From assembly GCA_963738575.1 (NCBI GenBank), contig CAVTWY010000002.1, forward strand, positions 1,364,001 through 1,428,000: a stretch of 64,000 nt of DNA, given 5' to 3'. The DNA is from CAVTWY01 sp963738575. Lineage in GTDB: Bacteria > Pseudomonadota > Gammaproteobacteria > Burkholderiales > Burkholderiaceae_C. Below the pieces are notes generated by a model. It saw only the letters and a program-made list of their open reading frames with translations, searched no databases and was not told the DNA's origin. Every line of letters starts with the position of its first letter. Within the stretch, counting starts at the first letter, position 1. Positions 26,239 to 36,806 of this stretch are shown in pieces. The translations under genes and the position numbers were made by a program.

Positions 26239-27216
26239 TTGAGCCCCAGCGCCCTGCCGCCGTTCGTGCAACCCCTGTCGCATGGCATCTACGCCATCGA
26301 CACGGGGTTTCACCGCCCGATGTTTGACGCTGCGTACTTGCTGGTGGACGGGCAGCATACCGCCTTCATCGACACCGGCACGAACCACGCGGTGCCCCGG
26401 CTGCTTGAGGCACTGAGCGCACTCGGCCTGAGCGTCGACAACGTTGACGCCGTGATCCCCACGCATGTGCATCTGGACCATGCCGGCGGCGTGGGCCTGC
26501 TGATGAAGCACCTCCCCCACGCCAAGCTCTGGGTTCATGAGCGAGGCGCACGTCACATGATCGACCCCACCGCGCTGTACCTGGGCGCTTTGGCCGTGTA
26601 TGGGCAGGCCGAAATGGATCGCTCGTACGGCAAATTGGTTGGGGTGGCCCCCGAGCGGGTGCAAAGCACGCACGACGGCTTGGTGATGCACGTCGGCTCG
26701 CGCCCGCTCACCTTCATCGACACGCCGGGTCACGCCAAACACCACCACTGCATTTGGGACGAAGCGTCCCGAGGTTGGTTCACCGGCGACACCTTTGGTT
26801 TGAGTTACCGCGAGTTTGACCACCCCGAGCGCGGTGCCTGGGTGATGCCCACATCAACGCCCATTCAGTTTGAGCCCGAGGCGTTGCGAACGTCGGTGCT
26901 GCGCCTGCTTGAACGCAAGCCGCAGTGGATGTACTTGACCCACTACGGCCGCGTGGGCAATGTCGACCGATTGGCCGCGCTGTTCCTGTCGTTGTTGGAA
27001 GAGACGGTGACTCTAAGCCTCGCGGCGCCCAGCGACTCAAGTCGGCACCAGGCACTCAAGCAAGGCTTGGACGCACTGTACCGCAAGAGCCTGGCGCAGC
27101 ACGGTATGCAGCCCGCCAACACAGCCGAGTTGCTCGAGCTCGACGTTGAGCTCAACGCGCAAGGCATTGCCGCCTGGCTTGACCGGGCCGCCAAAAAACC
27201 AGCAAAAACGGGCTGA
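26239..27216 (+). CDS. Metallo-beta-lactamase-fold hydrolase
   Basis: This 325-residue protein has the di-metal motif THVHLDHAGG near residue 75, with later ligands in DTPGHAKHHH and FTGDTFG. It should hydrolyse an ester, thioester or lactone. The frame has no ATG before residue 28, and the best start is TTG at 26239, one base after the TPR-gene stop. It is thus packed directly behind that gene. Earlier in-frame codons lie inside the TPR gene. No narrower family can be assigned. Confidence 0.8.
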   Translation: MSPSALPPFVQPLSHGIYAIDTGFHRPMFDAAYLLVDGQHTAFIDTGTNHAVPRLLEALSALGLSVDNVDAVIPTHVHLDHAGGVGLLMKHLPHAKLWVHERGARHMIDPTALYLGALAVYGQAEMDRSYGKLVGVAPERVQSTHDGLVMHVGSRPLTFIDTPGHAKHHHCIWDEASRGWFTGDTFGLSYREFDHPERGAWVMPTSTPIQFEPEALRTSVLRLLERKPQWMYLTHYGRVGNVDRLAALFLSLLEETVTLSLAAPSDSSRHQALKQGLDALYRKSLAQHGMQPANTAELLELDVELNAQGIAAWLDRAAKKPAKTG

Positions 27217-27219
27217 ATC

Positions 27220-28002
27220 ATGGTGAACTTTGACTTGGCCGGCCGCCACTACGTGATCACCGGCGCCGCCCAGGGCATTGGAGAGGCCTGCGCCAGGCGG
27301 TTAGCGCAAGACGGTGCCGCGGTGGCGCTTTGGGACGTGGACAGCGCACGCGTTGAGGCACTGGCCGAGGCCCTGCGACAGGGCGGTACCAAGGCCCACG
27401 CGGCGCGGGTGGATGTGGCCCTCAAGGCCGACATCGACGCAGCCCTGGCAAGCACCTTGGCGGCTTTTGGAAGCCTGGACGGATTGGTCAACAACGCCGG
27501 GATCTTCAAGGCCGCCCCGCTGCTGGACATCACCGAAGACGATTGGGATTTGGTGATCAATGTCAACCTGAAGGGGACTTTTTTGGTGGGGCAAGCGGTG
27601 GCCCGCGTGCTGGTGGCGCAGGGCCACGGGGGCGCCATCGTCAACATGAGCTCGGTCAACGCCCGGCTCACCATCCCCACCATTGCCAGCTACAACGCCA
27701 GCAAAGGGGGCATCGACCAACTCACGCGCGTGATGGCGCTGTCGCTGGCCGAACATCACATCCGCGTCAACGGCGTGGCGCCGGGCACCATCGCCACCGA
27801 GCTCGCCAAGCGCGCGGTGCTGACAAGCGACGAGGCGCGGCAGCGCATCTTGAGCCGCACCCCGATGCAGCGGCTTGGCGAACCGCACGAAATCGCCGAC
27901 GTGGTGGCCTACCTGCTAAGTGACGCAGCAAGCTATGTCACGGGTGACACCATTTTGGTGGATGGTGGTCGCATGACACTAAATTACACTGTCGGTCCAT
28001 GA
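27220..28002 (+). CDS. Short-chain dehydrogenase/reductase (SDR)
   Basis: This 260-residue classical SDR has ITGAAQGIG (cofactor loop, about residues 11-19), NNAGI near 91, catalytic Ser in NMSSVNA, the YxxxK pair in YNASKGG, and the C-terminal GDTILVDGG. Asp after the second strand (LWDVD) suggests NAD rather than NADP preference. It overlaps the thioesterase gene by ATGA and begins three bases after the MBL stop, so these genes form one transcript. Its alcohol/ketone substrate is unknown. Confidence 0.9.
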   Translation: MVNFDLAGRHYVITGAAQGIGEACARRLAQDGAAVALWDVDSARVEALAEALRQGGTKAHAARVDVALKADIDAALASTLAAFGSLDGLVNNAGIFKAAPLLDITEDDWDLVINVNLKGTFLVGQAVARVLVAQGHGGAIVNMSSVNARLTIPTIASYNASKGGIDQLTRVMALSLAEHHIRVNGVAPGTIATELAKRAVLTSDEARQRILSRTPMQRLGEPHEIADVVAYLLSDAASYVTGDTILVDGGRMTLNYTVGP

Positions 28003-28547
28003 CCGTTGAAGCACCCAACCCAGCATTGGCCACGTGGCAGGCCGATGAAGCACGCATTCGTGGCATGCGTCGCGCCGATTTTGGCGTCGCCACCCCGCAA
28101 AACCTGGCAGGCAAAACAGGGCTGCAAGTGATGCAAGCACTTGTGGACGGTGATTTGCCACCACCCACCATCGGTCAAACCATGGACTTTGTGTTGGTGC
28201 ACGTGGATCACGGGCAAGCCGTGTTTCAGGGTGCGCCCAGCGCCAAGTTTCTCAACCCGATGGGCAGCATGCATGGCGGCTGGTACGCAACCTTGTTGGA
28301 TTCTGCTGTGGGGTGCGCCGTGCACACCACCATGCCCGTGGGGCGCGCCTACACGACGTTGGAGCTCAAGCTCAACATCGTGCGCGCGGTGGGCTTGAAC
28401 GTGCCTCTGGTTCGCGCCACGGGCCAAGTGATTCATGTGGGGCGCCAAATGGCCACGGCCGAAGGCAAACTGGTGGGGCCCGATGGCACCTTGTACGCCC
28501 ACGCCACCACCACCTGTTTGGTTTTTGAGATGAAGGCACCCCGATGA
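27999..28547 (+). CDS. PaaI-family hot-dog thioesterase
   Basis: This 182-residue hot-dog protein has NPMGSMHGGWYATLLDSAVGCAV near residue 86, the motif that supplies the catalytic Asp and HGG of PaaI-type acyl-CoA thioesterases, and ARGKLV-like strands after it (MATAEGKLVGPDG). It has about 35 more N-terminal residues than a minimal PaaI protein. ATGA overlaps on both sides couple it to the SDR upstream and glyoxalase downstream. It probably releases CoA from an aromatic or medium acyl-CoA. Confidence 0.86.
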   Translation: MTVEAPNPALATWQADEARIRGMRRADFGVATPQNLAGKTGLQVMQALVDGDLPPPTIGQTMDFVLVHVDHGQAVFQGAPSAKFLNPMGSMHGGWYATLLDSAVGCAVHTTMPVGRAYTTLELKLNIVRAVGLNVPLVRATGQVIHVGRQMATAEGKLVGPDGTLYAHATTTCLVFEMKAPR

Positions 28548-28942
28548 GAATGCTCCACACCATGTTGCGCGTTGGCAATTTGCAGCGCTCGATTGATTTT
28601 TACACCCAAGTGCTCGGCATGACGCTGCTGCGCACCACCCATCGGCCCGAGCAAAAGTACGACTTGGCGTTTGTGGGCTACGGCCGCAACCCCGAACATG
28701 CCGAGATTGAGCTCACCTACAACCACGGCGTTGAAAGCTACGAACTGGGCTCGGCCTTTGGGCACATCGCCATCGGCGTCACCGACGTGGCGGGCACCTG
28801 CGCCACGGTGCGCGACAAAGCTGCATCGCTTGGCGGCGCCATCACGCGTGAGCCCGGGCCCGTCAAAGGTGGCAACACCGTGATTGCCTTTATCACCGAC
28901 CCTGACGGCTACAAGATCGAATTGATCCAGCGCGACGCTTGA
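28544..28942 (+). CDS. gloA: Lactoylglutathione lyase (glyoxalase I)
   Basis: This 132-residue glyoxalase I converts the methylglyoxal-glutathione hemithioacetal to S-lactoylglutathione. It shows the bacterial small form: MRMLHTMLRVGNLQRSIDFY at the start (metal His5), AEIELTYN, GHIAIGV (second His) and GYKIELIQ (final Glu), giving the usual H-E-H-E metal site of the Ni-dependent type. It overlaps the thioesterase gene by four bases. Methylglyoxal detoxification fits beside the Entner-Doudoroff genes. Confidence 0.93.
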   Translation: MRMLHTMLRVGNLQRSIDFYTQVLGMTLLRTTHRPEQKYDLAFVGYGRNPEHAEIELTYNHGVESYELGSAFGHIAIGVTDVAGTCATVRDKAASLGGAITREPGPVKGGNTVIAFITDPDGYKIELIQRDA

Positions 28943-28953
28943 GTCAACCGCGC

Positions 28954-29588
28954 TCAGGCGCGAGCGCGCAATGCAGTGGCCTCGGCGGCCAGCTTCTTGA
29001 TGTGCGCCCAATCACCGCGCGCCATCGCATCGGTCGGCGTCAGCCAAGATCCACCACACACCACCACGTTGGGCAGCGCCAAATAGGCCGGCGCCGTGAG
29101 CGCGGTGATGCCGCCGGTGGGGCAAAACACCACGTCAGGAAAAGGCCCGGCCAGGGCCTTGAGCATCGGCATGCCTCCCGCAGCTTCGGCGGGGAAAAAC
29201 TTCAAGAACGCGTAACCGTCGGCTTGCGCCTGCATCACTTCGCTGGCCGTGGAGACCCCAGGCAGCAGCGGCAAATCAATCGATTGGGCGCAGGCCAGCC
29301 CGATGTCACTGGCGTAGCCTGGGCTGACGCCAAAGGCACAGCCTGCCGCTTTGGCAGCCCGGGCGTCGGCCACGCTGCGGATGGTGCCCGCCCCCACGAT
29401 GGCTTCGGGCACGGCCCGAACGATGGCCTCCATGGCTTGCAGCGCCACGGGCGTTCGCAGCGTGATTTCCAACACGCGCACGCCGCCTTCGACCAGGGCG
29501 CGTGCCATCGGCACGGCGTGGGCTAACTCGTGAATGACGATGACAGGAATGACAGGCCCATGGGTAGGCAAGTCGCGTGCATGGTGCT

Positions 29589-29592
<4 letters not shown>
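28954..29592 (-). CDS. eda: 2-dehydro-3-deoxy-phosphogluconate (KDPG) aldolase
   Basis: This 212-residue class I aldolase splits KDPG into pyruvate and glyceraldehyde 3-phosphate. Motifs: PVIPVIVIHELAHAVPMARAL at the start, EITLRTP with the catalytic Glu, VGAGTI, and FLKFFPAEAAGG with the Schiff-base lysine. It overlaps the edd stop by ATGA, so the two Entner-Doudoroff genes are translationally coupled. The C terminus has the usual GGSWLTP segment. Confidence 0.94.
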
Positions 29593-31418
<1,826 letters not shown>

Positions 31419-31486
31419 AGTGTTCTTCTTGGTATGGATGCAACATTTTATCGTTCAACATGCCCTAAAAAGGAGCCGTCGAGGCC

Positions 31487-32203
31487 ATGTCGTGTCGTCA
31501 GGCGCTTGCTACGCTACGCCTTGCTGCGATCATCGCATGGTCATTGCAACCTACCATGTCAGCCCACGCCGCTTTTGAGCCCATGCAGCCGCACGTTGCT
31601 GCGCATTACGCGCACACGCTGCATCAAGCGTTGGCACAGGCCCAAAGCGCCCAGGCCGTTTGGATTTTTGGCTATGCATCGCTGATCTGGCGACCTGAAT
31701 TTGAAGCCACCGAAGTACTTCCGGCGCGCTTGACAGGATGGCACCGAGCGCTGCGCATGCGCTCACGCGTCAACCGCGGCACACCCGAGCAACCTGGTTT
31801 GGTTTTTGCCTTGCTCAACGGTGGGGCCTGCCGAGGCATGGTCTACAAGTTGTCACCCGAGCGCGTAAGCGACGACCTGGCGCGTCTTTGGTCGCGCGAG
31901 ATGCCCTTGGCCGTTTACGAGCCGCGATGGCTGCCCTGCCGCACGCCACAAGGCGTTGTGCAAGCCCTGACATTCACCTTGAGTCGACGGCACACAAGCT
32001 ACACGGGCGCGTTGGACGACGCCGCCCTGCTTGAAATATTGCGCCACGCCAAAGGCCGTTATGGCTCAACCCTGGACTATGTGTTGAAAACCCATGCGTG
32101 TTTGCTGGATGTCGGTATTTGCGACCGCCAGGTCGCTCAACTGATCACGCTTGCGCGAGAGCACGGGCTCATCCCCAGCACAGCAGCGCATGGCGTTACT
32201 TGA
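31487..32203 (+). CDS. ChaC-type gamma-glutamylcyclotransferase
   Basis: This 238-residue protein has the ChaC core: VWIFGYASLIWRPEFEA near residue 58 (substrate loop), LTGWHRALRMRSRVNRGTPEQPGL, and a Glu-bearing YEPRWLPC region. Such enzymes cleave glutathione to 5-oxoproline and Cys-Gly. The ATG at 31487 has AAAAGGAG upstream and adds a signal-like hydrophobic N terminus ending SAHAAF. The ATG at 31556 would remove it and give a cytosolic protein of usual length. Which start is used affects the predicted location. Confidence 0.82.
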   Translation: MSCRQALATLRLAAIIAWSLQPTMSAHAAFEPMQPHVAAHYAHTLHQALAQAQSAQAVWIFGYASLIWRPEFEATEVLPARLTGWHRALRMRSRVNRGTPEQPGLVFALLNGGACRGMVYKLSPERVSDDLARLWSREMPLAVYEPRWLPCRTPQGVVQALTFTLSRRHTSYTGALDDAALLEILRHAKGRYGSTLDYVLKTHACLLDVGICDRQVAQLITLAREHGLIPSTAAHGVT

Positions 32204-32843
32204 GCCGACTGCTTGACGGCAGCGTGGCCTGGTCGGCAGCGTGGTAGGCCTGCGCAAGCAACAAATCGTCGGTGGTGTCGATGTCCATCACCACCCCGTG
32301 GTCGTCAACCTCAATCGCCAAGGAGGGGTAGCGCGCCACCAAGCGCCGCGCACCTTCGTCTCCCGACAAGGCTGAAAGCTCCGAGTAAAGCTCGCTCGAA
32401 AACCCAACCGGATGGCCGCGTTGGCCCCTGTATTGGGCGTACACGATGGGGTGGTCAGCCAGGGCGGCCGCGATGGTGCGCAGCGTGTCGGGCCGCACCA
32501 GGGGCATGTCGGCAGGCAGCACCAACCAACCTGCCGACTGTGCACGGGCCTGGACGCCTGCCGCAATCGACCGCCCCATGCCCAAGCCGGCTTGCGCATC
32601 GGCATGCGGCAATGTGACGATGTCTCGCGCCGCCACCAGTTCGCGCGCGTGCGTCTCAAGCACATCCGTGGTCACCACCACCAACGGCAAACCACTGGCC
32701 ATGACGTGATTGAGGGTGCTGGCCAGCACGGTCGACCCCCCCAGCGTCTGCGCCAGCTTGTGCTGGGTGCTGGCAAAGCGCTGCCCTCGCCCTGCTGCCA
32801 GGACGATGACGGTAGGGGTGTTCTTGGCATCACTCATCGGCAT
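32196..32843 (-). CDS. MobA/MocA-like nucleotidyltransferase
   Basis: This 215-residue protein has the NTP-transferase start VIVLAAGRGQRFASTQHKL, the central LVLPADMPLVRPDTL with the metal Asp, and YRGQRGHPVGF. These match CTP- or GTP-dependent transferases that act on molybdopterin (MocA/CoxI type). It may mature a molybdenum hydroxylase; no such enzyme is in the window. Two ATGs (32843, 32837) are close together. The gene ends convergently with the ChaC gene, overlapping it by 8 bp. Confidence 0.82.
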   Translation of the reverse strand: MPMSDAKNTPTVIVLAAGRGQRFASTQHKLAQTLGGSTVLASTLNHVMASGLPLVVVTTDVLETHARELVAARDIVTLPHADAQAGLGMGRSIAAGVQARAQSAGWLVLPADMPLVRPDTLRTIAAALADHPIVYAQYRGQRGHPVGFSSELYSELSALSGDEGARRLVARYPSLAIEVDDHGVVMDIDTTDDLLLAQAYHAADQATLPSSSRLK

Positions 32844-32949
32844 GCCCCTAGCATCGGGGTCAACGGTGTTTTGATCCAGTGGGATGTCTACCTAAGGCCT
32901 TGCCCGCATGCGACACCGGTGCACTGCCAGCCAAGCTATGCTTGCATGC

Positions 32950-33591
32950 ATGACCACCGACCTCGCCGCCTTGCGAAAATCTTACGAACGTGCCGCCTTG
33001 GACGAGGCGGCATCAAACGCCGATCCGCACCTTCAGTTTGAGGGCTGGCTGCAACAAGCCATCAGCGGTAAGTTGCCTGAACCTAACGCCATGACACTCG
33101 CCACCGTGGGCGATGGCGGCAAACCGTCGACGCGTGTGGTGTTGATCAAAGGCGTGGACGATCGGGGCATTGTTTGGTACACCAACTACGAAAGCCGCAA
33201 AGGGCGCGAGTTGCAGGCCAACCCCAACGCTGCCTTGCAGTTTCATTGGGTTGAATTGGAGCGCGTGGTTCGCATCGAAGGCACCGTCGAGTTGGTCGAC
33301 CCCGCGCAAAGTGATGCTTACTTTGCCACCCGACCGCTTGACTCTCGCATCGGTGCGTGGGCGTCACCGCAAAGCACGGTCATTGCGTCGCGCGCTGTTT
33401 TGGTGGCCAACGTTGCCAAGACCACCGCGCGGCACGGTTTGCATCCGCCCCGCCCGCCCCATTGGGGTGGCTACCGTTTGCTGCCCACGGTGTGGGAGTT
33501 TTGGCAAGGTCGATCAAGCCGTCTGCACGACCGGTTGCGGTACCGCAAGGGCGACGGTGGTGCGTGGATCAGGGAGCGTTTGGCCCCTTAA
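32950..33591 (+). CDS. pdxH: Pyridoxamine 5'-phosphate oxidase
   Basis: This 213-residue FMN enzyme makes pyridoxal 5'-phosphate. Family motifs are LRKSYERAALDE at the start, EPNAMTLATVGDGGKPSTRVVLIKG (FMN strand), WYTNYESRKGREL, and the C-terminal RLHDRLRYRK. The ATG at 32950 is chosen over 32938 because family members start close to this point. It ends at 33591 in front of a strong hairpin, convergent with ubiD. Confidence 0.94.
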   Translation: MTTDLAALRKSYERAALDEAASNADPHLQFEGWLQQAISGKLPEPNAMTLATVGDGGKPSTRVVLIKGVDDRGIVWYTNYESRKGRELQANPNAALQFHWVELERVVRIEGTVELVDPAQSDAYFATRPLDSRIGAWASPQSTVIASRAVLVANVAKTTARHGLHPPRPPHWGGYRLLPTVWEFWQGRSSRLHDRLRYRKGDGGAWIRERLAP

Positions 33592-33598
33592 AAAACGA

Positions 33599-33629
33599 AA
33601 CCCCTCCACGCCTTGCGGTGGGAGGGGTT
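33599..33629 (+). terminator. Strong hairpin after pdxH
   Basis: AACCCCTCC (33599-33607) pairs perfectly with GGAGGGGTT (33621-33629), with additional pairing possible inside the 13-nt loop. It starts 8 bp after the pdxH stop, with an A-run (33590-33595) just before it. On the minus strand that A-run would be a U-tract following the hairpin, so it can also terminate reading from ubiD. Confidence 0.65.
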
Positions 33630-33725
33630 GGCGACTGGCGTCGCCTTGGGGGACCAAGGAGTCTGGTGTCCTTGCGTCCCGTGGACGCAGAGACTGCGTC
33701 CTGGGGTGTGTCTGCTAGGCAGACA
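33630..33725. repeat. Array of further small hairpins between pdxH and ubiD
   Basis: Four more stem-loops follow the first hairpin. GGCGAC/GTCGCC lies at 33630-33645. CCTTGG/CCAAGG lies at 33644-33659 and overlaps it by two bases. TGCGTCC-CGT-GGACGCA lies at 33673-33689, and the same GGACGCAG can instead pair with CTGCGTCC at 33694-33701. TGTCTGC-TAG-GCAGACA lies at 33709-33725. The two alternative pairings are mutually exclusive. Function is unknown; a processed 3' end, small RNA or repeat element are all possible. Confidence 0.6.
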
Positions 33726-33762
33726 AGTCAAAGATACGCCTTCGCATAGCAACACGCAAGCA

Positions 33763-35343
33763 CTATTCGGTGCGATTGCTTTGCAAGTTGTTTTTGTCGC
33801 CCAACTCATCCAGCAGTTGGGCCATTGCCGTTGTCACGCCTTGCGGCATTTTTATGGTTCGGCCCCACTCTCGCGAGGTCTCGCCCGGCCACTTGTTGGT
33901 TGCATCCATGCCCATTTTTCCGCCCAGGCCACTCACTGGCGACGCAAAGTCAAGGTAGTCGATCGGTGTATGGTCTACCAACGTGGTGTCGCGCACCGGG
34001 TCCATGCGGGTGGTGATGGCCCACACGACCTCTTTCCAATCGCGGATGTTGATGTCATCGTCGGTGACCACAATGAACTTGGTGTACATGAACTGACGCA
34101 AGAAGCTCCAAACCCCAAACATCAAACGCTTGGCATGGCCCGGGTAAGACTTGCGGATGGCAATCACGGCCATGCGGTAACTGCAACCTTCGGGCGGCAA
34201 ATAGAAATCGATGATCTCGGGAAACTGTTTGCGAAGAATCGGCACAAAAACCTCGTTGAGGGCGACACCCAACACGGCCGGTTCGTCAGGAGGCTTGCCC
34301 GTGTGGGTTGAGTGGTAGATCGGGTCGTGCCGATGCGTCAATCTGTCAATCCTGAACACCGGAAACCAATCACGCTCGTTGTAGTAGCCCGTGTGGTCCC
34401 CAAAAGGCCCTTCCAAGGCATGCAAGTAGCCGCCCTGCTCGCGGCACTCAATGCCGTGCTCGCTGCGACCAACGTAGCCAGGTGACGCTGTGGGGATGTG
34501 ACCCTCTAACACGATTTCACTGGTTGCAGGCACTTGCAGCATGACTCCCGCATCACCCACCGCGGTGTCGACCACGGCCGTTCGCCCCCCGCGCAGCAGG
34601 CCTGCAAACTGGTACTCTGACAAGGAGTCGGGCACTGGCGTGACGGCGCCAAGAATGGTTGCGGGATCTGCCCCCAAGGCGACTGCCATCGGAAACGGTT
34701 GGCCCGGTTTAGCGCTCGCAAAGTCCCGGAAATCCAGCGCGCCGCCTCGATGCGCCAACCAGCGCATGATGACCTCTCGCTTGCCGATGACTTGTTGGCG
34801 GTAAATGCCCAAGTTTTGGCGCGCCCGTGCCGAAGGATGACCCTGTGGACCCCGCGTCACAACCAGCCCCCACGTGATCAACGGCCCGGCATCGTCCGGC
34901 CAACAAAACTGGATCGGCCAGTGAGCCAAATCAACCTCATCACCGTTCAAAACGACGTCTTGGCAGGGTGCGCGACGCACCCGCTCGGGCTTCATGTCCC
35001 AAAGTGACTTGGCCATGGATGCCAAGCGGCCAACATCTTTGATGCCTTTGGGGGGCTCGGGCTCTTTCAAGCTGGCGAGCAACTCGCCCACAGCCCGCAA
35101 ACCGGCCAAATCTTCAGCCCCCATGGCTTTTGCGACGCGGGCAGGCGTTCCAAACAGGTTGATAAGTGCAGGTGTTTTGTAACCAATCGGTGTCTGAATC
35201 AACAGGGCAGGACCTTCGGCGCGCAGCGCCAAGTCAGCAAGCGCTGTCATTTCGAGCCTTGTCGAAACTGGCTTTTGAACTCTTTTAAGCTCGCCTTGCG
35301 CCTCCAGCTGGACAAGGAAATCTCGGAGATCTTGGTATTTCAT
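33763..35343 (-). CDS. ubiD: UbiD-family prenylated-FMN decarboxylase
   Basis: This 526-residue protein is the size and pattern of 3-octaprenyl-4-hydroxybenzoate decarboxylase of ubiquinone synthesis. It begins MKYQDLRDFLVQLEAQGEL and contains RQNLGIYRQQVIG, the EGPFGDHTGYY metal/prFMN loop, PEIIDFYLPPEG and KFIVVTDDDINIRDW. The ATG at 35343 is chosen; an extra 22-codon upstream extension is basic and AT-rich. It needs a UbiX flavin prenyltransferase, which is not in the window. Confidence 0.93.
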   Translation of the reverse strand: MKYQDLRDFLVQLEAQGELKRVQKPVSTRLEMTALADLALRAEGPALLIQTPIGYKTPALINLFGTPARVAKAMGAEDLAGLRAVGELLASLKEPEPPKGIKDVGRLASMAKSLWDMKPERVRRAPCQDVVLNGDEVDLAHWPIQFCWPDDAGPLITWGLVVTRGPQGHPSARARQNLGIYRQQVIGKREVIMRWLAHRGGALDFRDFASAKPGQPFPMAVALGADPATILGAVTPVPDSLSEYQFAGLLRGGRTAVVDTAVGDAGVMLQVPATSEIVLEGHIPTASPGYVGRSEHGIECREQGGYLHALEGPFGDHTGYYNERDWFPVFRIDRLTHRHDPIYHSTHTGKPPDEPAVLGVALNEVFVPILRKQFPEIIDFYLPPEGCSYRMAVIAIRKSYPGHAKRLMFGVWSFLRQFMYTKFIVVTDDDINIRDWKEVVWAITTRMDPVRDTTLVDHTPIDYLDFASPVSGLGGKMGMDATNKWPGETSREWGRTIKMPQGVTTAMAQLLDELGDKNNLQSNRTE

Positions 35344-35362
35344 TACTTTTTTGTATGATTTA

Positions 35363-35377
35363 AGTCTATAAAAGACT
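35363..35377. promoter_or_regulatory. AGTCT-ATAAA-AGACT inverted repeat upstream of ubiD
   Basis: AGTCT (35363-35367) and AGACT (35373-35377) flank an AT-only 5-bp spacer, 20 bp upstream of the ubiD start. The surrounding 60 bp are far more AT-rich than the rest of the window, as expected for the ubiD promoter region. A repressor site or promoter element is possible. Confidence 0.3.
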
Positions 35378-35604
35378 AATTTTCTATTTGAGTGCTGCCT
35401 AGAATCCATTCAGATGCCAGCAAGGGTTAGCCCAGCTGGTTAGACATCCAGTCAATGACGGCCCCCGGTGGTCATCGACGATCATCGCGCAGCCTTGCAT
35501 CTGGATGCTTAACCAGTTCGCAGTTAGCTGCCACCGCTAACCCCAAGCCGCCCCAACCCGCAAAAGTGTTTGCATGGGATGTATTGGTCCCTCGAGGAGA
35601 ACCC

Positions 35605-36615
35605 ATGAACGCAACCACGCACGAAGAGTCAGGCGACGTCGCCAGCCCGTTTTCGCGCTTGCTTTCCAGCACCAAGTCGACCCTGCGCATGGTGGGCAAT
35701 GGGTTGGTGCTGGTGTCACGCAACGCTTTGGCGTTGATCGGCTTGCTGGTCATGGCAGTCTTGATTGTCGGCTGGTCCAAGCCTGAGTGGCGTCAAAACG
35801 TAGAAGTGTGGGTGTTGGATCATTTGCAAACCAGAGCCTTGGGATCCCAACTCGCTTTGGCGCCCGACGAAACCGTCGAAACGCAGAAGATTTCGGTCGC
35901 CGATGCCAGTGACGCCACCGCCGTGTCTCGGGCCACAGCCACCGACCCCGACGACCTGTCCGCAGAGCAAGCCAATGTGGCCAAATGGATTGCTCGGCGC
36001 TACAAAGTAGCCCCTGAGCCCATCGGCCGATTGGTTCAAGAAGCGTGGACCGTGGGACAGCGTTTCAAGCTGGAGCCCACCCTGATTCTTGCCATCATGG
36101 CCGTCGAATCCAGTTTCAACCCCTTTGCTCAGAGCACGGTGGGTGCGCAAGGTCTGATGCAGGTCATGACCAACATTCACGACAAGAAGTACGAGCCTTT
36201 TGGCGGCGTGCATGCTGCGTTTGACCCCATCACGAACTTGAAGGTGGGCGCTCAGGTCCTCAAAGAGTGCATTGCGCGCGGTGGCAGCTTGTACGAAGGA
36301 CTGAAGCATTACGTCGGGGCCGCGAACCTTCCCAACGACAGTGGCTACGCGGGCAAAGTGTTGGCTGAGCAAGCCAACTTTCAACGGGCTGCCGCTGGCA
36401 AAGCATTGCCACATACGACCCCCATCGTGCCATTGCCCGCACCGGCACCTGCCCCGGTCAATGTCGAGGCCAAGGCGTTGCCTCACAGCGTTCCCGAGCC
36501 CGCTCAAACCTACCAACCACCGCTCGATGCTGTGCCCTTGACCGAGATCGCCAACGCCGATCGGTACACCGCACGCGACGCCGGCAGCCGGAACGCCTCG
36601 CCGACGTCCCATTGA
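35605..36615 (+). CDS. Membrane-anchored lytic transglycosylase (SLT domain)
   Basis: This 336-residue protein has one N-terminal membrane anchor (ALALIGLLVMAVLIVGW, about residues 41-57) and an SLT lysozyme-like domain from about residue 150. The catalytic Glu is E168 in AVESSFNPFAQS, followed by the family GAQGLMQVM. It should cleave peptidoglycan glycan strands in the periplasm. A Pro/Ala-rich tail follows the domain. CGAGGAGAACCC precedes the ATG; an upstream in-frame extension lacks such a site. Confidence 0.86.
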   Translation: MNATTHEESGDVASPFSRLLSSTKSTLRMVGNGLVLVSRNALALIGLLVMAVLIVGWSKPEWRQNVEVWVLDHLQTRALGSQLALAPDETVETQKISVADASDATAVSRATATDPDDLSAEQANVAKWIARRYKVAPEPIGRLVQEAWTVGQRFKLEPTLILAIMAVESSFNPFAQSTVGAQGLMQVMTNIHDKKYEPFGGVHAAFDPITNLKVGAQVLKECIARGGSLYEGLKHYVGAANLPNDSGYAGKVLAEQANFQRAAAGKALPHTTPIVPLPAPAPAPVNVEAKALPHSVPEPAQTYQPPLDAVPLTEIANADRYTARDAGSRNASPTSH

Positions 36616-36623
36616 CATGAGGC

Positions 36624-36652
36624 TTGGCGCCAGCATGGCGTGCAGCTACACT
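36624..36652 (+). promoter_or_regulatory. Sigma70-like promoter of glyA
   Basis: TTGGCG (36624-36629), a 17-bp spacer and TACACT (36647-36652) lie just after the lytic transglycosylase stop. Transcription would start near 36659, leaving a leader of about 180 nt before the glyA start. Confidence 0.6.
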
Positions 36653-36683
36653 GGTGGCCTGCGTGACTGGCGATACGAGCGCT

Positions 36684-36806
36684 GGTGCCCTTGAGGCACC
36701 GCACCAAGCTCCGAGGTGTTGAACCACCGTGAAGCGCAGGCGACGAGGGCCTTGACTTCGTTGCGTTAGCCGCGCGCCTGGGCAGTCTGTCCCACACTTC
36801 GGTGTG
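36684..36806 (+). promoter_or_regulatory. Structured 5' leader of glyA
   Basis: Within the glyA leader, GGTGCC (36684-36689) pairs with GGCACC (36695-36700). CACAC-TTCG-GTGTG (36793-36806) forms a stem with the very stable UUCG tetraloop, ending 35 nt before the start codon. The leader could be regulatory, but it does not match the glycine or other riboswitches I can recognise by eye. Confidence 0.4.

Noticed and set aside
35424..35500. tRNA-like string (GGGTTAGCCCAGCTGGTTAGA) upstream of the lytic transglycosylase
   Set aside because: It resembles a tRNA D-arm, but the D stem does not pair and no anticodon or T arm follows at the right distance.
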